From Sphingobacterium cellulitidis (lineage in GTDB: Bacteria; Bacteroidota; Bacteroidia; Sphingobacteriales; Sphingobacteriaceae), in the NCBI GenBank assembly GCA_002245855.1, contig NOUX01000001.1, positions 1-64,000 on the forward strand: 64,000 nucleotides of DNA, read 5' to 3'. Below are positions 28,358 through 37,629 of the stretch, piece after piece. The notes under the pieces were generated by a model that was given only the letters and a program-made list of their open reading frames with translations, made no database searches and had not been told where the DNA came from. Numbering within the stretch: the first letter of the stretch is position 1; each line of letters starts with the position of its first letter. The position numbers and the translations under genes are program-made.

Positions 28358-28972
28358 ATGAAATATCTAGCAATATATTCCGTAGCGACCATCCTTGCTC
28401 TCAGTGCTTGCCAAGGAAATAAAAATCAAGGCACTAACCAAGCCGATACAAGCAACAATCAGGAAAGTCCAATAACGGACAGTAGTGCGAATGTTCAAAG
28501 CACAGATTCTACCCTAATCGTTCGAGAGAACTTTGAGAGAATCAATGGCATTAAAGATTGGGATAAAATAGACTCCGCACAAATTCACGAGTCTACAGAA
28601 GGCGGTGTTGCCACCTATTTCTTTAAAAACAACAATCTTGAATTAATCAAGGTCAGAAACTATGGTGAAGGGGGTTATTTATTACAAGACATGTATTTAA
28701 AGGATAACAAACTATCTTTTGTATATGAGCAAATCTATAATTACAACACCCATATCATTGACCCTAAATTTGATATGAAGAAGACCAAAAAAGCTGGTGA
28801 AGCTAGATACTATTACCTTGACGATAAGCTCTTCAATATCATTGCTACTGACAAGGAAAACGAAAAATACTTGAAGGAGGATACACGTACTGACAGCAAT
28901 ATGAAACGTTTATTCAGTCAATTGATCAAGGTCAAGGACAATGGTTTTAATCCTAAAGGTATATCTGAATAA
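28358..28972 (+). CDS. Lipoprotein, function unknown
   Basis: This is a 204-residue protein with a lipoprotein signal (LAIYSVATILALSAC, modified Cys in LSAC). A Gln/Asn/Ser/Thr-rich linker (about 20-50) follows. The folded remainder contains KDWDKIDSAQIHESTEGGVATYFFKN and NYGEGGYLLQDMYLKD. No enzymatic motif is visible and I do not recognise the family. It is expected at the inner leaflet of the outer membrane or in the periplasm. It sits alone between purH and purM, with its own promoter and hairpins after it. Confidence 0.7.
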   Translation: MKYLAIYSVATILALSACQGNKNQGTNQADTSNNQESPITDSSANVQSTDSTLIVRENFERINGIKDWDKIDSAQIHESTEGGVATYFFKNNNLELIKVRNYGEGGYLLQDMYLKDNKLSFVYEQIYNYNTHIIDPKFDMKKTKKAGEARYYYLDDKLFNIIATDKENEKYLKEDTRTDSNMKRLFSQLIKVKDNGFNPKGISE

Positions 28973-28997
28973 GGAATCACAAAGACTTATTTAAAGG

Positions 28998-29042
28998 ATA
29001 TTACTTAAGATAACTCATGAATTGGGTTATCTTAAGTAATAT
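28998..29042. repeat. Perfect 17-bp inverted repeat
   Basis: ATATTACTTAAGATAAC and GTTATCTTAAGTAATAT flank an 11-nt loop. No T run follows, so it is not a standard intrinsic terminator. Confidence 0.7.
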
Positions 29043-29050
29043 ATTCAAAG

Positions 29051-29105
29051 ACAAACCTCTCTAAACGAAATATTTTCGCAATAATCGAGAGGTTTGTTTA
29101 TTTTT
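29051..29105 (+). terminator. Hairpin with T-rich tail overlapping the purM -7 box
   Basis: ACAAACCTCTC (29051-29061) pairs with GAGAGGTTTGT (29087-29097). CGAAA-TAT-TTTCG forms an inner hairpin. The tail TTTATTTTTG includes the TATTTTTG box (29099-29106) just before purM. It could end the lipoprotein transcript or act on purM. Confidence 0.55.
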
Positions 29106-29113
29106 GCAGCACG

Positions 29114-30292
29114 ATGTCAGATTTAAAATACAACCAACGAGGTGTATCCGCAGGGAAAGAGGATGTACACAACGCAATCAAAAACATTGATAAAGGATTA
29201 TTTCCGAAAGCTTTCTGTAAGATAGTACCGGATATTTTAGCAGGTGATGAGCAATATTGCAACATTATGCATGCTGATGGTGCCGGAACAAAATCTTCTT
29301 TAGCCTATGTATATTGGAAAGAAACTGGAGATGCATCGGTATGGCGTGGTATCGCGCAAGACGCGATCATCATGAACCTGGATGACCTATTGTGTGTTGG
29401 AGCTATTGACAATATTATTCTTTCATCTACCATTGGTAGAAACAAAAACCTGATTCCTGGAGAAGTTATTGCTGAAATCATTAATGGTACTGAAGAAATT
29501 CTTGCTGAATTAAGAGAATTGGGTATCGGTATTTATTCAACTGGTGGTGAAACTGCTGACGTTGGCGACTTGGTGAGAACTATTATCGTAGATAGTACCG
29601 TGACTTGTAGAATGAAACGTGAGGATGTGATTTCCAATCACAAAATCAAGGGAGGAAATGTGATTGTCGGACTTGCATCATACGGAAAAGCAAGCTATGA
29701 GAAAGAATATAATGGCGGAATGGGATCCAATGGATTAACTTCAGCACGTCATGACGTTTTCAGCAAGTATATAGCAGAAAAATATCCAGAGAGCTTTGAC
29801 CCAGCTGTGCCTTATGATTTGGTATTTGCAGGTGGAAAAGCATTAACGGATCAAATTAAAACCGAAACAGGTGAAGAATTGACAGCAGGAAAGTTAGTAT
29901 TATCTCCTACTCGTACGTATGCACCTGTTATCAAGCAAATTCTGGACAAATACCGTAGCCAAATTGATGGTATGGTTCACTGTTCAGGAGGTGCACAAAC
30001 TAAAGTATTGCATTTTGTTGACCATGTACATGTGATCAAGGATAATCTTTTTCCTATTCCTCCACTATTTGAATTGATTCAAAAAGAATCCAATACAGAG
30101 TGGCAAGAGATGTACAAGGTATTTAATATGGGACACCGCATGGAATTATATGTTCCAGAAGAAATTGCGGCTGATATTATTCAGATTTCAGAGTCATTTG
30201 GAATTCCTGCCCAGATTATTGGACGTGTAGAATCTTCAGAGAAGAAACAGGTGACCATCCGTTCAGCATTTGGAGAATTTGTATACGAATAG
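29114..30292 (+). CDS. purM: Phosphoribosylformylglycinamidine cyclo-ligase (AIR synthetase)
   Basis: PurM closes the imidazole ring of purines from FGAM with ATP. Markers are YNQRGVSAGKEDVHNAI, the HADGAGTKSSLAYVYW loop, DDLLCVGAIDNI, and ELGIGIYSTGGETADVGDLV. The 392-residue form is longer than E. coli PurM (about 345), as I recall for Bacteroidota. The protein is complete at both ends. The TATTTTTG box ends only seven bases before the ATG, so the transcript may have almost no leader. The RimB-like gene begins within nine bases of the stop. Confidence 0.93.
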   Translation: MSDLKYNQRGVSAGKEDVHNAIKNIDKGLFPKAFCKIVPDILAGDEQYCNIMHADGAGTKSSLAYVYWKETGDASVWRGIAQDAIIMNLDDLLCVGAIDNIILSSTIGRNKNLIPGEVIAEIINGTEEILAELRELGIGIYSTGGETADVGDLVRTIIVDSTVTCRMKREDVISNHKIKGGNVIVGLASYGKASYEKEYNGGMGSNGLTSARHDVFSKYIAEKYPESFDPAVPYDLVFAGGKALTDQIKTETGEELTAGKLVLSPTRTYAPVIKQILDKYRSQIDGMVHCSGGAQTKVLHFVDHVHVIKDNLFPIPPLFELIQKESNTEWQEMYKVFNMGHRMELYVPEEIAADIIQISESFGIPAQIIGRVESSEKKQVTIRSAFGEFVYE

Positions 30293-30300
30293 ATTTGGCT

Positions 30301-30732
30301 GTGAAAGGTAAGAAAACCATTGGCAGAACAGAAGTTATCGATCTTCCGGAACTTGGTCTTTACAATATCCATGCAAAGATAGATACCGGCGCAGAAACAT
30401 CCGTTCTCCACTGTGAAGAAATGGAAGTGGTCAAAAAATCCGGCCACTTATATATTACCGCCTATATCAGACCTGATGAAGACAGCGAAAAGACCTTGAA
30501 GCTGACTTTCCCAGTTCACCGGGAAAGAACAGTTAAAAGCTCTTTTGGACAATCGGAGATACGCTATATCTTTTTGACCAAGATCCGCATGTTCAACCAG
30601 CTATATGATATCAAATTGTCCTTTCGAAATCGATCAGCAATGTCCTACCCCATGTTATTGGGACGTAATTTTATTACAGGGAAATTCTTGGTAGATGTAT
30701 CTAAAAAAAATCTAGCAACTAATATCATATAG
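30301..30732 (+). CDS. RimB-like / retropepsin-fold ATP-dependent zinc protease family protein
   Basis: This is a protein of about 143 residues in the family annotated as putative ATP-dependent zinc protease (pfam05618-type), usually next to RimK. The aspartic-protease-like motif is AKIDTGAETSVLHC, followed by a conserved basic block (LLGRNFITGKFLVDVS). In Pseudomonas, RimB is a protease that modulates RimK activity. The start is non-ATG: GTG at 30301 (or TTG at 30295), nine or three bases after the purM stop. It lies 40 bp before rimK, so a joint role in peptide-tail modification is likely. Confidence 0.8.
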   Translation: MKGKKTIGRTEVIDLPELGLYNIHAKIDTGAETSVLHCEEMEVVKKSGHLYITAYIRPDEDSEKTLKLTFPVHRERTVKSSFGQSEIRYIFLTKIRMFNQLYDIKLSFRNRSAMSYPMLLGRNFITGKFLVDVSKKNLATNII

Positions 30733-30772
30733 AACACGGAACATCGTTTATCTGTTTAACAAATAAAGAATT

Positions 30773-31708
30773 GTGAAAATAGCCGTTTTATCGACGAATA
30801 AGTCATTATATTCTACTCGTAGACTAGTAGAATCTGCCATTAATAGAGGTCACGAATGCGAAGTGATCGATCATAGCAAATGCTATGTAGGCATTCAGCA
30901 AGCAAAACCCTCCATTCATTATAAAGGTCAAGATATCGCAGAGGTTGATGCCATTATCCCTAGGATTGGTTCATCAGTTACTTTTTATGGATCTGCTATT
31001 GTAAGGCAATTTGAGGTTATGGGCGTTATTTCTGCCAATCCCTCACAAGCCATTACCAGATCCAGAGACAAGCTGAGATGTATGCAAATCCTATCAGGTG
31101 CTGGTCTTGGTTTACCTATTACAGGATTCGCAAGAACCGCATCCAATGTGGATGATTTGATATCTATGGTAGGTGGAGCTCCTTTGGTGATCAAACTATT
31201 GGAAGGAACCCAAGGAATCGGAGTCGTATTAGCAGAAACCAAGAAAGCTGCTTCTTCCGTTATTGAAGCGTTCTATGGTTTAGGAAATAACATCTTGATC
31301 CAAGAATATATCAAAGAAGCCAAAGGTACTGACATCCGTGCTTTTGTGGTTGATGGAAAAGTTGTTGGCGCAATGAAAAGAACTGCTAAAGAAGGAGAAT
31401 TCCGCTCTAATCTCCACCGTGGTGGTACAGCTGAAGTTGTTAAATTAACCAGAACAGAAAGAGAAACTGCGATTGCTGCTGCCAGAGCAATGGGATTAAC
31501 AGTTGCTGGTGTCGATATGTTGCCTTCAGCCAGAGGTCCTCTTATTCTGGAAGTCAACTCATCTCCTGGATTAGAAGGTATCGAACAGGCAACGGGAAAG
31601 GATATCGCCGGCGAAATTATCAAATATCTGGAAAGACAATATGAAGCTAAACAATTAGCTAAACCTGTTACTACCAGAAGAAAATTGAAAAAAGAAAGTA
31701 ATCTATAA
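30773..31708 (+). CDS. rimK: RimK-family ATP-grasp glutamate ligase
   Basis: RimK adds glutamate residues to the C-terminus of ribosomal protein S6; homologues make other gamma- or alpha-linked peptides. The ATP-grasp domain is clear: [19 protein letters not shown] and [21 protein letters not shown] in the N-terminal part, [23 protein letters not shown] for ATP binding, and [26 protein letters not shown] with the metal-ligand Glu/Asn. The start is GTG. At 311 residues it is slightly longer than E. coli RimK, with a basic C-terminal tail ([11 protein letters not shown]). Whether S6 is its target is not readable. Confidence 0.88.
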   Translation: MKIAVLSTNKSLYSTRRLVESAINRGHECEVIDHSKCYVGIQQAKPSIHYKGQDIAEVDAIIPRIGSSVTFYGSAIVRQFEVMGVISANPSQAITRSRDKLRCMQILSGAGLGLPITGFARTASNVDDLISMVGGAPLVIKLLEGTQGIGVVLAETKKAASSVIEAFYGLGNNILIQEYIKEAKGTDIRAFVVDGKVVGAMKRTAKEGEFRSNLHRGGTAEVVKLTRTERETAIAAARAMGLTVAGVDMLPSARGPLILEVNSSPGLEGIEQATGKDIAGEIIKYLERQYEAKQLAKPVTTRRKLKKESNL

Positions 31709-31768
31709 GCCAGATGTGAGATGACCTATAGTTACTGTAAAATCTCACAAAAAAGAATCTAATTTCAT

Positions 31769-31791
31769 ATGGGCGTATCTCATACGCCCAT
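31769..31791. terminator. Hairpin between convergent genes
   Basis: ATGGGCGTAT-CTC-ATACGCCCAT is a perfect 10-bp stem. It lacks a T run but sits between rimK and the convergent gene ending at 31844. Confidence 0.6.
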
Positions 31792-31843
31792 CACATATTC
31801 CAATAATTTCAAGTCCCTATAAACCTTTTTAAACATCCCTATT

Positions 31844-34513
31844 TCATTCATTCAATGGATGTGGACCATAGTTTTCCATGGGTGGATTCTCATGTCCATT
31901 AGAGGAGTCCCTATCTGATGACTCGTCTCCTACTGAATAGTAATAATTTTCCTTATTGTATGGTACGGTAAAAGTTTCTTTCACCCTTTTGGAAACCCGT
32001 AAATAAATGGCCCATGCTATAATTATTAAAATAGACCAAAAGTCTGCTGGATTCATAAAACCCCATGCTAGACCATCAGGATAAATAATTGTATATCCCA
32101 TATTAGCTAGAATCAGAAGCACCAACCCACCCAAATTCACGAAAAAATAGGTCTGAGGAAATATATCTCTCCGTTCTAACAACAATACACAAGAATAGAT
32201 AGTAAAAGCTAAATAAGCAGCCTGAAACACTAAATAGACTATATTAAAGAGAAGCAAATAGCCATAGGCATGACCGACCTTATCTAGCATTGACCATAAG
32301 CTATCACTAACTGAGTTTTCTGCAACAAATAACATGAGTACTATTGCAAATGTTGTAATGACAATCCTAATTAACAATACGATTAACCATCCCCCAATAC
32401 TATTTCGACGATATTCATGATCCAGGTTGATAAATCCAGTCGGTTTAGTTTTATAATGAGTCTTAAATAAAAAGATCAGTGTTGCAATGACGATGAAGAA
32501 AAAGGCAAGCAGGGCTCCATAATTCATTTTGGGGATTTTAGGGGTGTTAAAAGACCCAATCGTTAGATATCCATCATTATTAATAAAATAGCTATATCCC
32601 AATCCCTCTCCCATTACCTTATGATCCTCTAGGTATTGTTGAGCCTGGTCCATTGGAATAAAGGAATCATTGTTACGGAAATTGAAGGTAATCTTGAGGG
32701 TATCCTTATCCGGATATTCAACTCTTGAATACCAATATGCATCACGTTCTATAACCTTTTCTTCCGACTGAAAAAAGCCTACAGCCTTATTGTCCTTATT
32801 GACAATCTTGATTTCATGATGGACATCAAAGGGAAAATCAATAGCAATTGGTTGTATGACGCCTTCTTGTACTTTTGGAAGACGATCATAAATGTATTTG
32901 CCATATATTGGAGCTGCCTTTTGCTTATCCTCTTCGATGATATATGCTTCCAAAAGATATTCTTCTTTGATGATCAAAATATTATTTTCCAAATCATCAT
33001 CAATGGTCAAGGGACTAACATTCCTGGCTTTGTTATAAATCCGTTGATAATAATCTTCATAATCCTTCTGCAACTGCTTTTTTGAAGTACTTTTAAGTTG
33101 GTTTCGTATTCCATCAGCCTCTTGTTCATAGTAAATGGTCTTTACCTTAAGGTTTGCCTTGCCATCATCCAAGATCTGGATTACTTCTTCGATATTGATA
33201 AAGGAACCATGCTTTGAAACGGGTTTACTTACTTCGGAAAGTTTATTTCCATTTTCAAGAAACAATACTTTCCCATAATAAGGAAAATATCGATTCAGGA
33301 TGCTTCCCCCTTGGTTACTAATCGTTGGATCGACAGCAATCATACGACCATCGATTACAGCTGCCAAGACCACATGATTAAAGGCAAATGGACTTGGTTG
33401 CACCTTGTCTAATTCCTTGTTTTGATAGGTATTAGCAAAGATCAGAGATGAACTAATGCCTTTACGCTTAAGCATGGACGCCAATAAAAGAGATTTATCC
33501 TTACAATCTCCATACCGTTGGTTGAATACCTTTTCAGGGAGATGGGCTCGATGGGAATGCTCTCCCATTTCAATGCCCATATAACGGATAGAATTCTGAA
33601 CGAAATCTAGACTTTTCTGAAAAAATTTTAAACTGTCACCACCTGCTTCCTTCCAGAATTTTTGAATCTCTTTATCGAGGGCAGTGCCGGCTTTAACATC
33701 AGGAATCGGATTGATCCTTTTACCCCAATCCGCTACTTGTCGCCAGGTAGAAAATTCAGAAACCTCCACACGCGCAGTATTATCATACCAACTTGGGGCA
33801 TATATTCCGATTTGTTCATTTGCCATCATGGGTTGTTCCCAATAATAATAGGTCAAATTCCCAATGACCTCACGTTTCTCTGCTGGTGCATTATAATGTT
33901 TTCGAATGTTTAATATACGTCCTTCTGGAACAATATAAACCAGATGCACTAGCCCATTGGGCTCTGATCCTTCTAAATAAAAAGTATTGGCAAATTTCCC
34001 TTCAAATACCGGATTGAAACCGACTAGAGAATACGAAAATTCAATCTTATCATCTTTCCTGATATCATCTAAAACAGCTACAGCGGAGTATGTGCCATTG
34101 TAAATCATCCTGGAAAGCTCAGTTTCAACTGCTACGGTCTTGAATTTGGAAAGATTCAAGCGATTGAAAACTTCACCATTTCTGATAATATTTAACTCAT
34201 GGATAACCAGTTTTTGGTAGCTGGGGTCAAAGCTGACACTCGCCTGGCCTGCATTTTCCGCTCCAGCATCCTCAGTAACGACTTTGATGGTTCTATTGAA
34301 AAGAGTCTTGTTTTGCAGATTATATTGGCTTTCAATCAATTCAAAATAATACCCCATACTGATTTCATTCAAATCAACAGATTGGGGCTTCATTTTGCTT
34401 GCTCTCAACCAAGTTGGAAGATTGGACTTGCTAATATTTACTGCCGATTGGGCCCATAAAACAGTGCTACCAACCAGTAGTAGGAGTACGGTTAGAAAAA
34501 TTAGTTTTCTCAT
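31844..34513 (-). CDS. DUF3857-transglutaminase protein with C-terminal membrane domain
   Basis: This is an 889-residue secreted or membrane protein. Signal peptide (1-22), a DUF3857 domain (about 50-250), and a transglutaminase-like domain with Cys in NQRYGDCKDKSLLLASMLK, His in FAFNHVVLAAVIDG and Asp in IAVDPTIS. Then a DUF3858-like region (about 440-660), one helix (GALLAFFFIVIATLIFLF), and a four-helix DUF2569-like membrane block (IGGWLIVLLIRIVITTFAIVLML onward). The C-terminal tail is Ser/Asn/Pro-rich. Function is unproven; the catalytic triad is complete. Its upstream neighbour GDPD is separated by a terminator. Confidence 0.85.
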   Translation of the reverse strand: MRKLIFLTVLLLLVGSTVLWAQSAVNISKSNLPTWLRASKMKPQSVDLNEISMGYYFELIESQYNLQNKTLFNRTIKVVTEDAGAENAGQASVSFDPSYQKLVIHELNIIRNGEVFNRLNLSKFKTVAVETELSRMIYNGTYSAVAVLDDIRKDDKIEFSYSLVGFNPVFEGKFANTFYLEGSEPNGLVHLVYIVPEGRILNIRKHYNAPAEKREVIGNLTYYYWEQPMMANEQIGIYAPSWYDNTARVEVSEFSTWRQVADWGKRINPIPDVKAGTALDKEIQKFWKEAGGDSLKFFQKSLDFVQNSIRYMGIEMGEHSHRAHLPEKVFNQRYGDCKDKSLLLASMLKRKGISSSLIFANTYQNKELDKVQPSPFAFNHVVLAAVIDGRMIAVDPTISNQGGSILNRYFPYYGKVLFLENGNKLSEVSKPVSKHGSFINIEEVIQILDDGKANLKVKTIYYEQEADGIRNQLKSTSKKQLQKDYEDYYQRIYNKARNVSPLTIDDDLENNILIIKEEYLLEAYIIEEDKQKAAPIYGKYIYDRLPKVQEGVIQPIAIDFPFDVHHEIKIVNKDNKAVGFFQSEEKVIERDAYWYSRVEYPDKDTLKITFNFRNNDSFIPMDQAQQYLEDHKVMGEGLGYSYFINNDGYLTIGSFNTPKIPKMNYGALLAFFFIVIATLIFLFKTHYKTKPTGFINLDHEYRRNSIGGWLIVLLIRIVITTFAIVLMLFVAENSVSDSLWSMLDKVGHAYGYLLLFNIVYLVFQAAYLAFTIYSCVLLLERRDIFPQTYFFVNLGGLVLLILANMGYTIIYPDGLAWGFMNPADFWSILIIIAWAIYLRVSKRVKETFTVPYNKENYYYSVGDESSDRDSSNGHENPPMENYGPHPLNE

Positions 34514-34645
34514 GTGTTAATAATCAGAAAACGAAGATACTGATTATTAAAGCCGCATTATCAGGCAAACAAAAATTATTAATAACTGATAAACAACAAC
34601 TTAAACCAAAACAACTTTCGTCACCCTCATTAATTATTAAAAAAC

Positions 34646-34673
34646 AAAAAAGGAAACCAGTGATGGTTTCCTT
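34646..34673 (-). terminator. Terminator of the GDPD operon
   Basis: AAGGAAACC-AGTGAT-GGTTTCCTT (34650-34673), with an A run on the plus strand giving U on the minus strand. Confidence 0.85.
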
Positions 34674-34699
34674 ATTCTATAAACTTAATTAACCTTGGG

Positions 34700-35575
34700 T
34701 TATTTAATAGCTCTACTGACCTCTATCGGCAAATCTGATTCTAATACAGTTGCTCCATCTGCAAAAACAGCCCTATATTTTTCAGCACGCTCTTCTTCAG
34801 TTGGCAACTTATCATAGGTTGGAGCCGAAGAAATCATACATAACACCCCTTTTTCTTTGAAGAAGCTATACATCTCTTGATTTGAAGCCTTTATTTCCGG
34901 ACCGATATATACAATCATCCGATCATAAGGCAAGCCTGAAGCTTTAAAAGCCTCTAAATCCGCTTTCGTTTTAATGTGCATGGATAAGTATTGCTTAGGA
35001 TTTTTATCCAAATAAAACTTCGCCTGCTCAACATTGTGTACAGTTACCCAAACCCAAGCATAGGCATTATGCTTCCGGATAATTTCAGCCGTCATTTCCA
35101 TAGGAAGATCTTTCTTATCCAGGTTTAAAACAGTCTTCCCCTTTGCCCACTTGATCATCTCCTCCAAGGTATTGATCTTATACTTCGTTGTATTCCCTTT
35201 ATGATCCTTCAGATTCAATTTCTGAAGTTCCTTCCAGGTAAAGTCACCCACCTTCCCTGTTCCGGTGGTTGTGCGATCCAAGGTAGCATCATGAACCATG
35301 ACAGGCACTCCATCCTTAGTTAGCCGAGGGTCGATCTCAAAGATAGCCGAGGTATGTTTCAATACCGCTTCCATCGATGGAATGGAATTTTCTGGCATGT
35401 GTTCTTCAATGGTACCACGATGGCCGGAGATAATCTTTTTGCCATCCGCATATTTAAAATACGCATACATTTCCTCAACCTTTTTAAAATTGAGTTTATG
35501 CAATTTCTGAGCAGATGCTGGCAGGCCATGCAACAGTGCCATTAATGTAAATAAAGCGATATAGGTCTTCTTCAT
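34700..35575 (-). CDS. Secreted glycerophosphodiester phosphodiesterase (GDPD family)
   Basis: GDPD enzymes hydrolyse glycerophosphodiesters to glycerol 3-phosphate and an alcohol; some act on teichoic acids or sugar phosphodiesters. A signal peptide (MKKTYIALFTLMALLHGLPASA) sends it to the periplasm. The catalytic HRG is in ISGHRGTIEEHMPENSIPSMEAV, the metal ligands in AIFEIDPRLTKDGVPVMVHDATLDRTTTG, and a later Lys in VLNLDKKDLP. It is the last gene of the FGGY operon, 23 bp after the phosphatase gene. That makes it a candidate for producing the phosphorylated or free polyol used by the rest. Confidence 0.88.
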   Translation of the reverse strand: MKKTYIALFTLMALLHGLPASAQKLHKLNFKKVEEMYAYFKYADGKKIISGHRGTIEEHMPENSIPSMEAVLKHTSAIFEIDPRLTKDGVPVMVHDATLDRTTTGTGKVGDFTWKELQKLNLKDHKGNTTKYKINTLEEMIKWAKGKTVLNLDKKDLPMEMTAEIIRKHNAYAWVWVTVHNVEQAKFYLDKNPKQYLSMHIKTKADLEAFKASGLPYDRMIVYIGPEIKASNQEMYSFFKEKGVLCMISSAPTYDKLPTEEERAEKYRAVFADGATVLESDLPIEVSRAIK

Positions 35576-35598
35576 AGGTTGTTTTTCAAGATCTAAAA

Positions 35599-36195
35599 TT
35601 AAGCATTCAGTTTTAACAAATTAAAACCATTATGTTTATCCAAGGTTACCATTGTCAAGGCGGAGTTCTCCTGAACAATTCTTCGATAATTCTTCAAAGG
35701 CATTCCCAGTTGATGAGCCATAAAGAATCTATTTACACCATTATGCCCAACGACCAAAATGGTTTGTCCATCGTATTTATCAAGTAGTTCCGAATAGAAA
35801 TTATCCAATCTGTTGATGACTTGATTTGCATTTTCACCGGTTCTTCCTGCTTCAAAACTCCCTGGGTCGGATAACCAGTTATACCAAGAATTCGGGTCTT
35901 CGGCGATGAAATCTTCAGAACGCTTTCCTTCCCACTGTCCAAAGTCTACTTCAATCAACCGTTCATCCACTTGCACCTTTTCAGGAGTTCCTGAAGCAAT
36001 TTCAGCAGTATTCCTAGCACGTTGAAGTGGCGAACAAAAGATCTGGTCAAAAGTCACATCTTTCAACAACTCCTGCATTCTTTTTGCCTGTGATAATCCT
36101 TTTTCGGTCAATGGGATATCTGTTCTTCCACAGTACTTATTTCCGTCGGCATTATAGGCTGTTTCTCCATGCCTCAATAGACAAATTGTAATCAT
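35599..36195 (-). CDS. Histidine phosphatase (phosphoglycerate-mutase-like)
   Basis: This is a 198-residue cytoplasmic phosphatase. The phospho-His motif is LRHGETAYN (H9) and the second His is in VVGHNGVNRFFM. Arg and Glu ligands are in CSPLQRARNTAEI and DERLIEVDFGQWEG. It starts immediately after the TAG stop of the FGGY kinase upstream, so translation is coupled. Its substrate is likely a sugar or polyol phosphate made by the two kinases, or a downstream intermediate. That is inference from position; family members vary widely. Confidence 0.85.
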   Translation of the reverse strand: MITICLLRHGETAYNADGNKYCGRTDIPLTEKGLSQAKRMQELLKDVTFDQIFCSPLQRARNTAEIASGTPEKVQVDERLIEVDFGQWEGKRSEDFIAEDPNSWYNWLSDPGSFEAGRTGENANQVINRLDNFYSELLDKYDGQTILVVGHNGVNRFFMAHQLGMPLKNYRRIVQENSALTMVTLDKHNGFNLLKLNA

Positions 36196-37629
36196 CTATA
36201 AATAGTTTAAATCTTTAAGCTTCTGTTTAAAATTCTCGTATTGTAATTGATAGGATTCAATCAGTTTTGGGTCTGCATGGACCACCTTTTCTATGGCCGT
36301 CATTTTTTCGGAGGCCTCCCTAAGCGAATGATAATAGGTATTGGAAGCCGCCATGATGGCTGCACCAAATGCCCCACTCGCTTCCTTACATTTGTAGATT
36401 GGCACATTCATCACCGAAGCTCTAATTTTTAACCAGACATCACTATTGCTTCCACCACCAGCAGAGTAAATGGCATCTACTTTTTCGCCTGATAAATCTT
36501 CAATAATTTCATAGGCCAATTTTTCAATGAATGCCACTCCTTCCAGGTTTGCCGCGAATACTTTTTCACGCTCTAATCCTTCAGTTGTAAACCCTTTTGC
36601 TTGAGGTGCCATAATTGGATATCGCTCGCCTTCTTGCAATAATGGCCATGCCAATTCGCCTGTCGGTATTAATTGCTCAGCCTTCTGATTCAATTCTTCC
36701 AATCCTTCTGAAAATTGCAATGAAATCCAGTCCGCACCTGTATTACTTGCTCCGCCGGGCATCCAATAACCCTCCGGATGGAGATGACTATACAACCTGC
36801 CTAATGGATCAACCACATTGGATTTAGTCACTCCTTTAATCACCAAGGTCGTGCCGATAGTAGTGTTCCAAGTTCCCGGTTTTACAGCACCTGATGCCAT
36901 TTGCGTAGCACAACCATCAGTCATTCCAACAACGACCTGAATCTCTGGTATTCCCCACGATTTGGCTAATGCTGGCAATAAATTCCCGACAACGGTTCCT
37001 GATGGAACCACCGATTGAAGCCAAGATTTTTGAATCCCAATTTCTTCACTTACAAAGGCTGGCCATTCTAATTTCTCGAGGTCGAAAGCTGATTTCAACA
37101 CATTGGTATAATCCGTGCTTTTGAAATTTCCAGACAATTGACCAACCAAGTAGTCGGAAGCATGGATCCATAAGGCAAGGTCCTTTACCTTTTCAGGAAA
37201 AGTCTCAATGTACCAAAGCATTTTACTGATTCCGCTAGATGCATTAAAACCAGTATATCCATTTGGAACATGCTTTTCAACAATGGCTTTAATGCGTCTT
37301 CCTTGATCTGCAGAACGAGGGTCGCTATACATGATGGCATCATGCAAAGGATTATTCTGCGAATCCATGGGTATGACAGTTCCAGAGGTGGATGTCACAG
37401 AGATTGCCAGGATATCTTGTTTATTTATTTCCTCCGGAAGATTATGGATTAAAGCACTCAGCATTTCCTCACAATCCTTCCACCAGATGGCTGGGGATTG
37501 CTCTTCACGGAAGGTATCTGTTAACTGGAATTTTCGGGAATCGGATGCGATTAATTCACCCTTCTCATCCACTAGTACTACTCGAGCGCCTTGAGTCCCG
37601 ACATCCAATCCAAAAAAATATTTACTCAT
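36196..37629 (-). CDS. FGGY-family carbohydrate kinase (xylulokinase-like)
   Basis: This is a 477-residue sugar/polyol kinase. The N-terminal phosphate-binding motif is FGLDVGTQGARVVLVDEKG. The substrate/catalytic region is ALWIHASDYLVGQLSGNFKSTDYTNVLKSAFDLE, with the expected Asp. The C-terminal FGGY half includes GMTDGCATQMASGAVKPGTWNTTIGTT and YSAGGGSNSDVWLKIRASVMNVPI. The closest familiar types are xylulokinase and erythritol/ribulo kinases. It abuts a second FGGY kinase upstream and the phosphatase downstream. Substrate unassigned. Confidence 0.88.
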   Translation of the reverse strand: MSKYFFGLDVGTQGARVVLVDEKGELIASDSRKFQLTDTFREEQSPAIWWKDCEEMLSALIHNLPEEINKQDILAISVTSTSGTVIPMDSQNNPLHDAIMYSDPRSADQGRRIKAIVEKHVPNGYTGFNASSGISKMLWYIETFPEKVKDLALWIHASDYLVGQLSGNFKSTDYTNVLKSAFDLEKLEWPAFVSEEIGIQKSWLQSVVPSGTVVGNLLPALAKSWGIPEIQVVVGMTDGCATQMASGAVKPGTWNTTIGTTLVIKGVTKSNVVDPLGRLYSHLHPEGYWMPGGASNTGADWISLQFSEGLEELNQKAEQLIPTGELAWPLLQEGERYPIMAPQAKGFTTEGLEREKVFAANLEGVAFIEKLAYEIIEDLSGEKVDAIYSAGGGSNSDVWLKIRASVMNVPIYKCKEASGAFGAAIMAASNTYYHSLREASEKMTAIEKVVHADPKLIESYQLQYENFKQKLKDLNYL

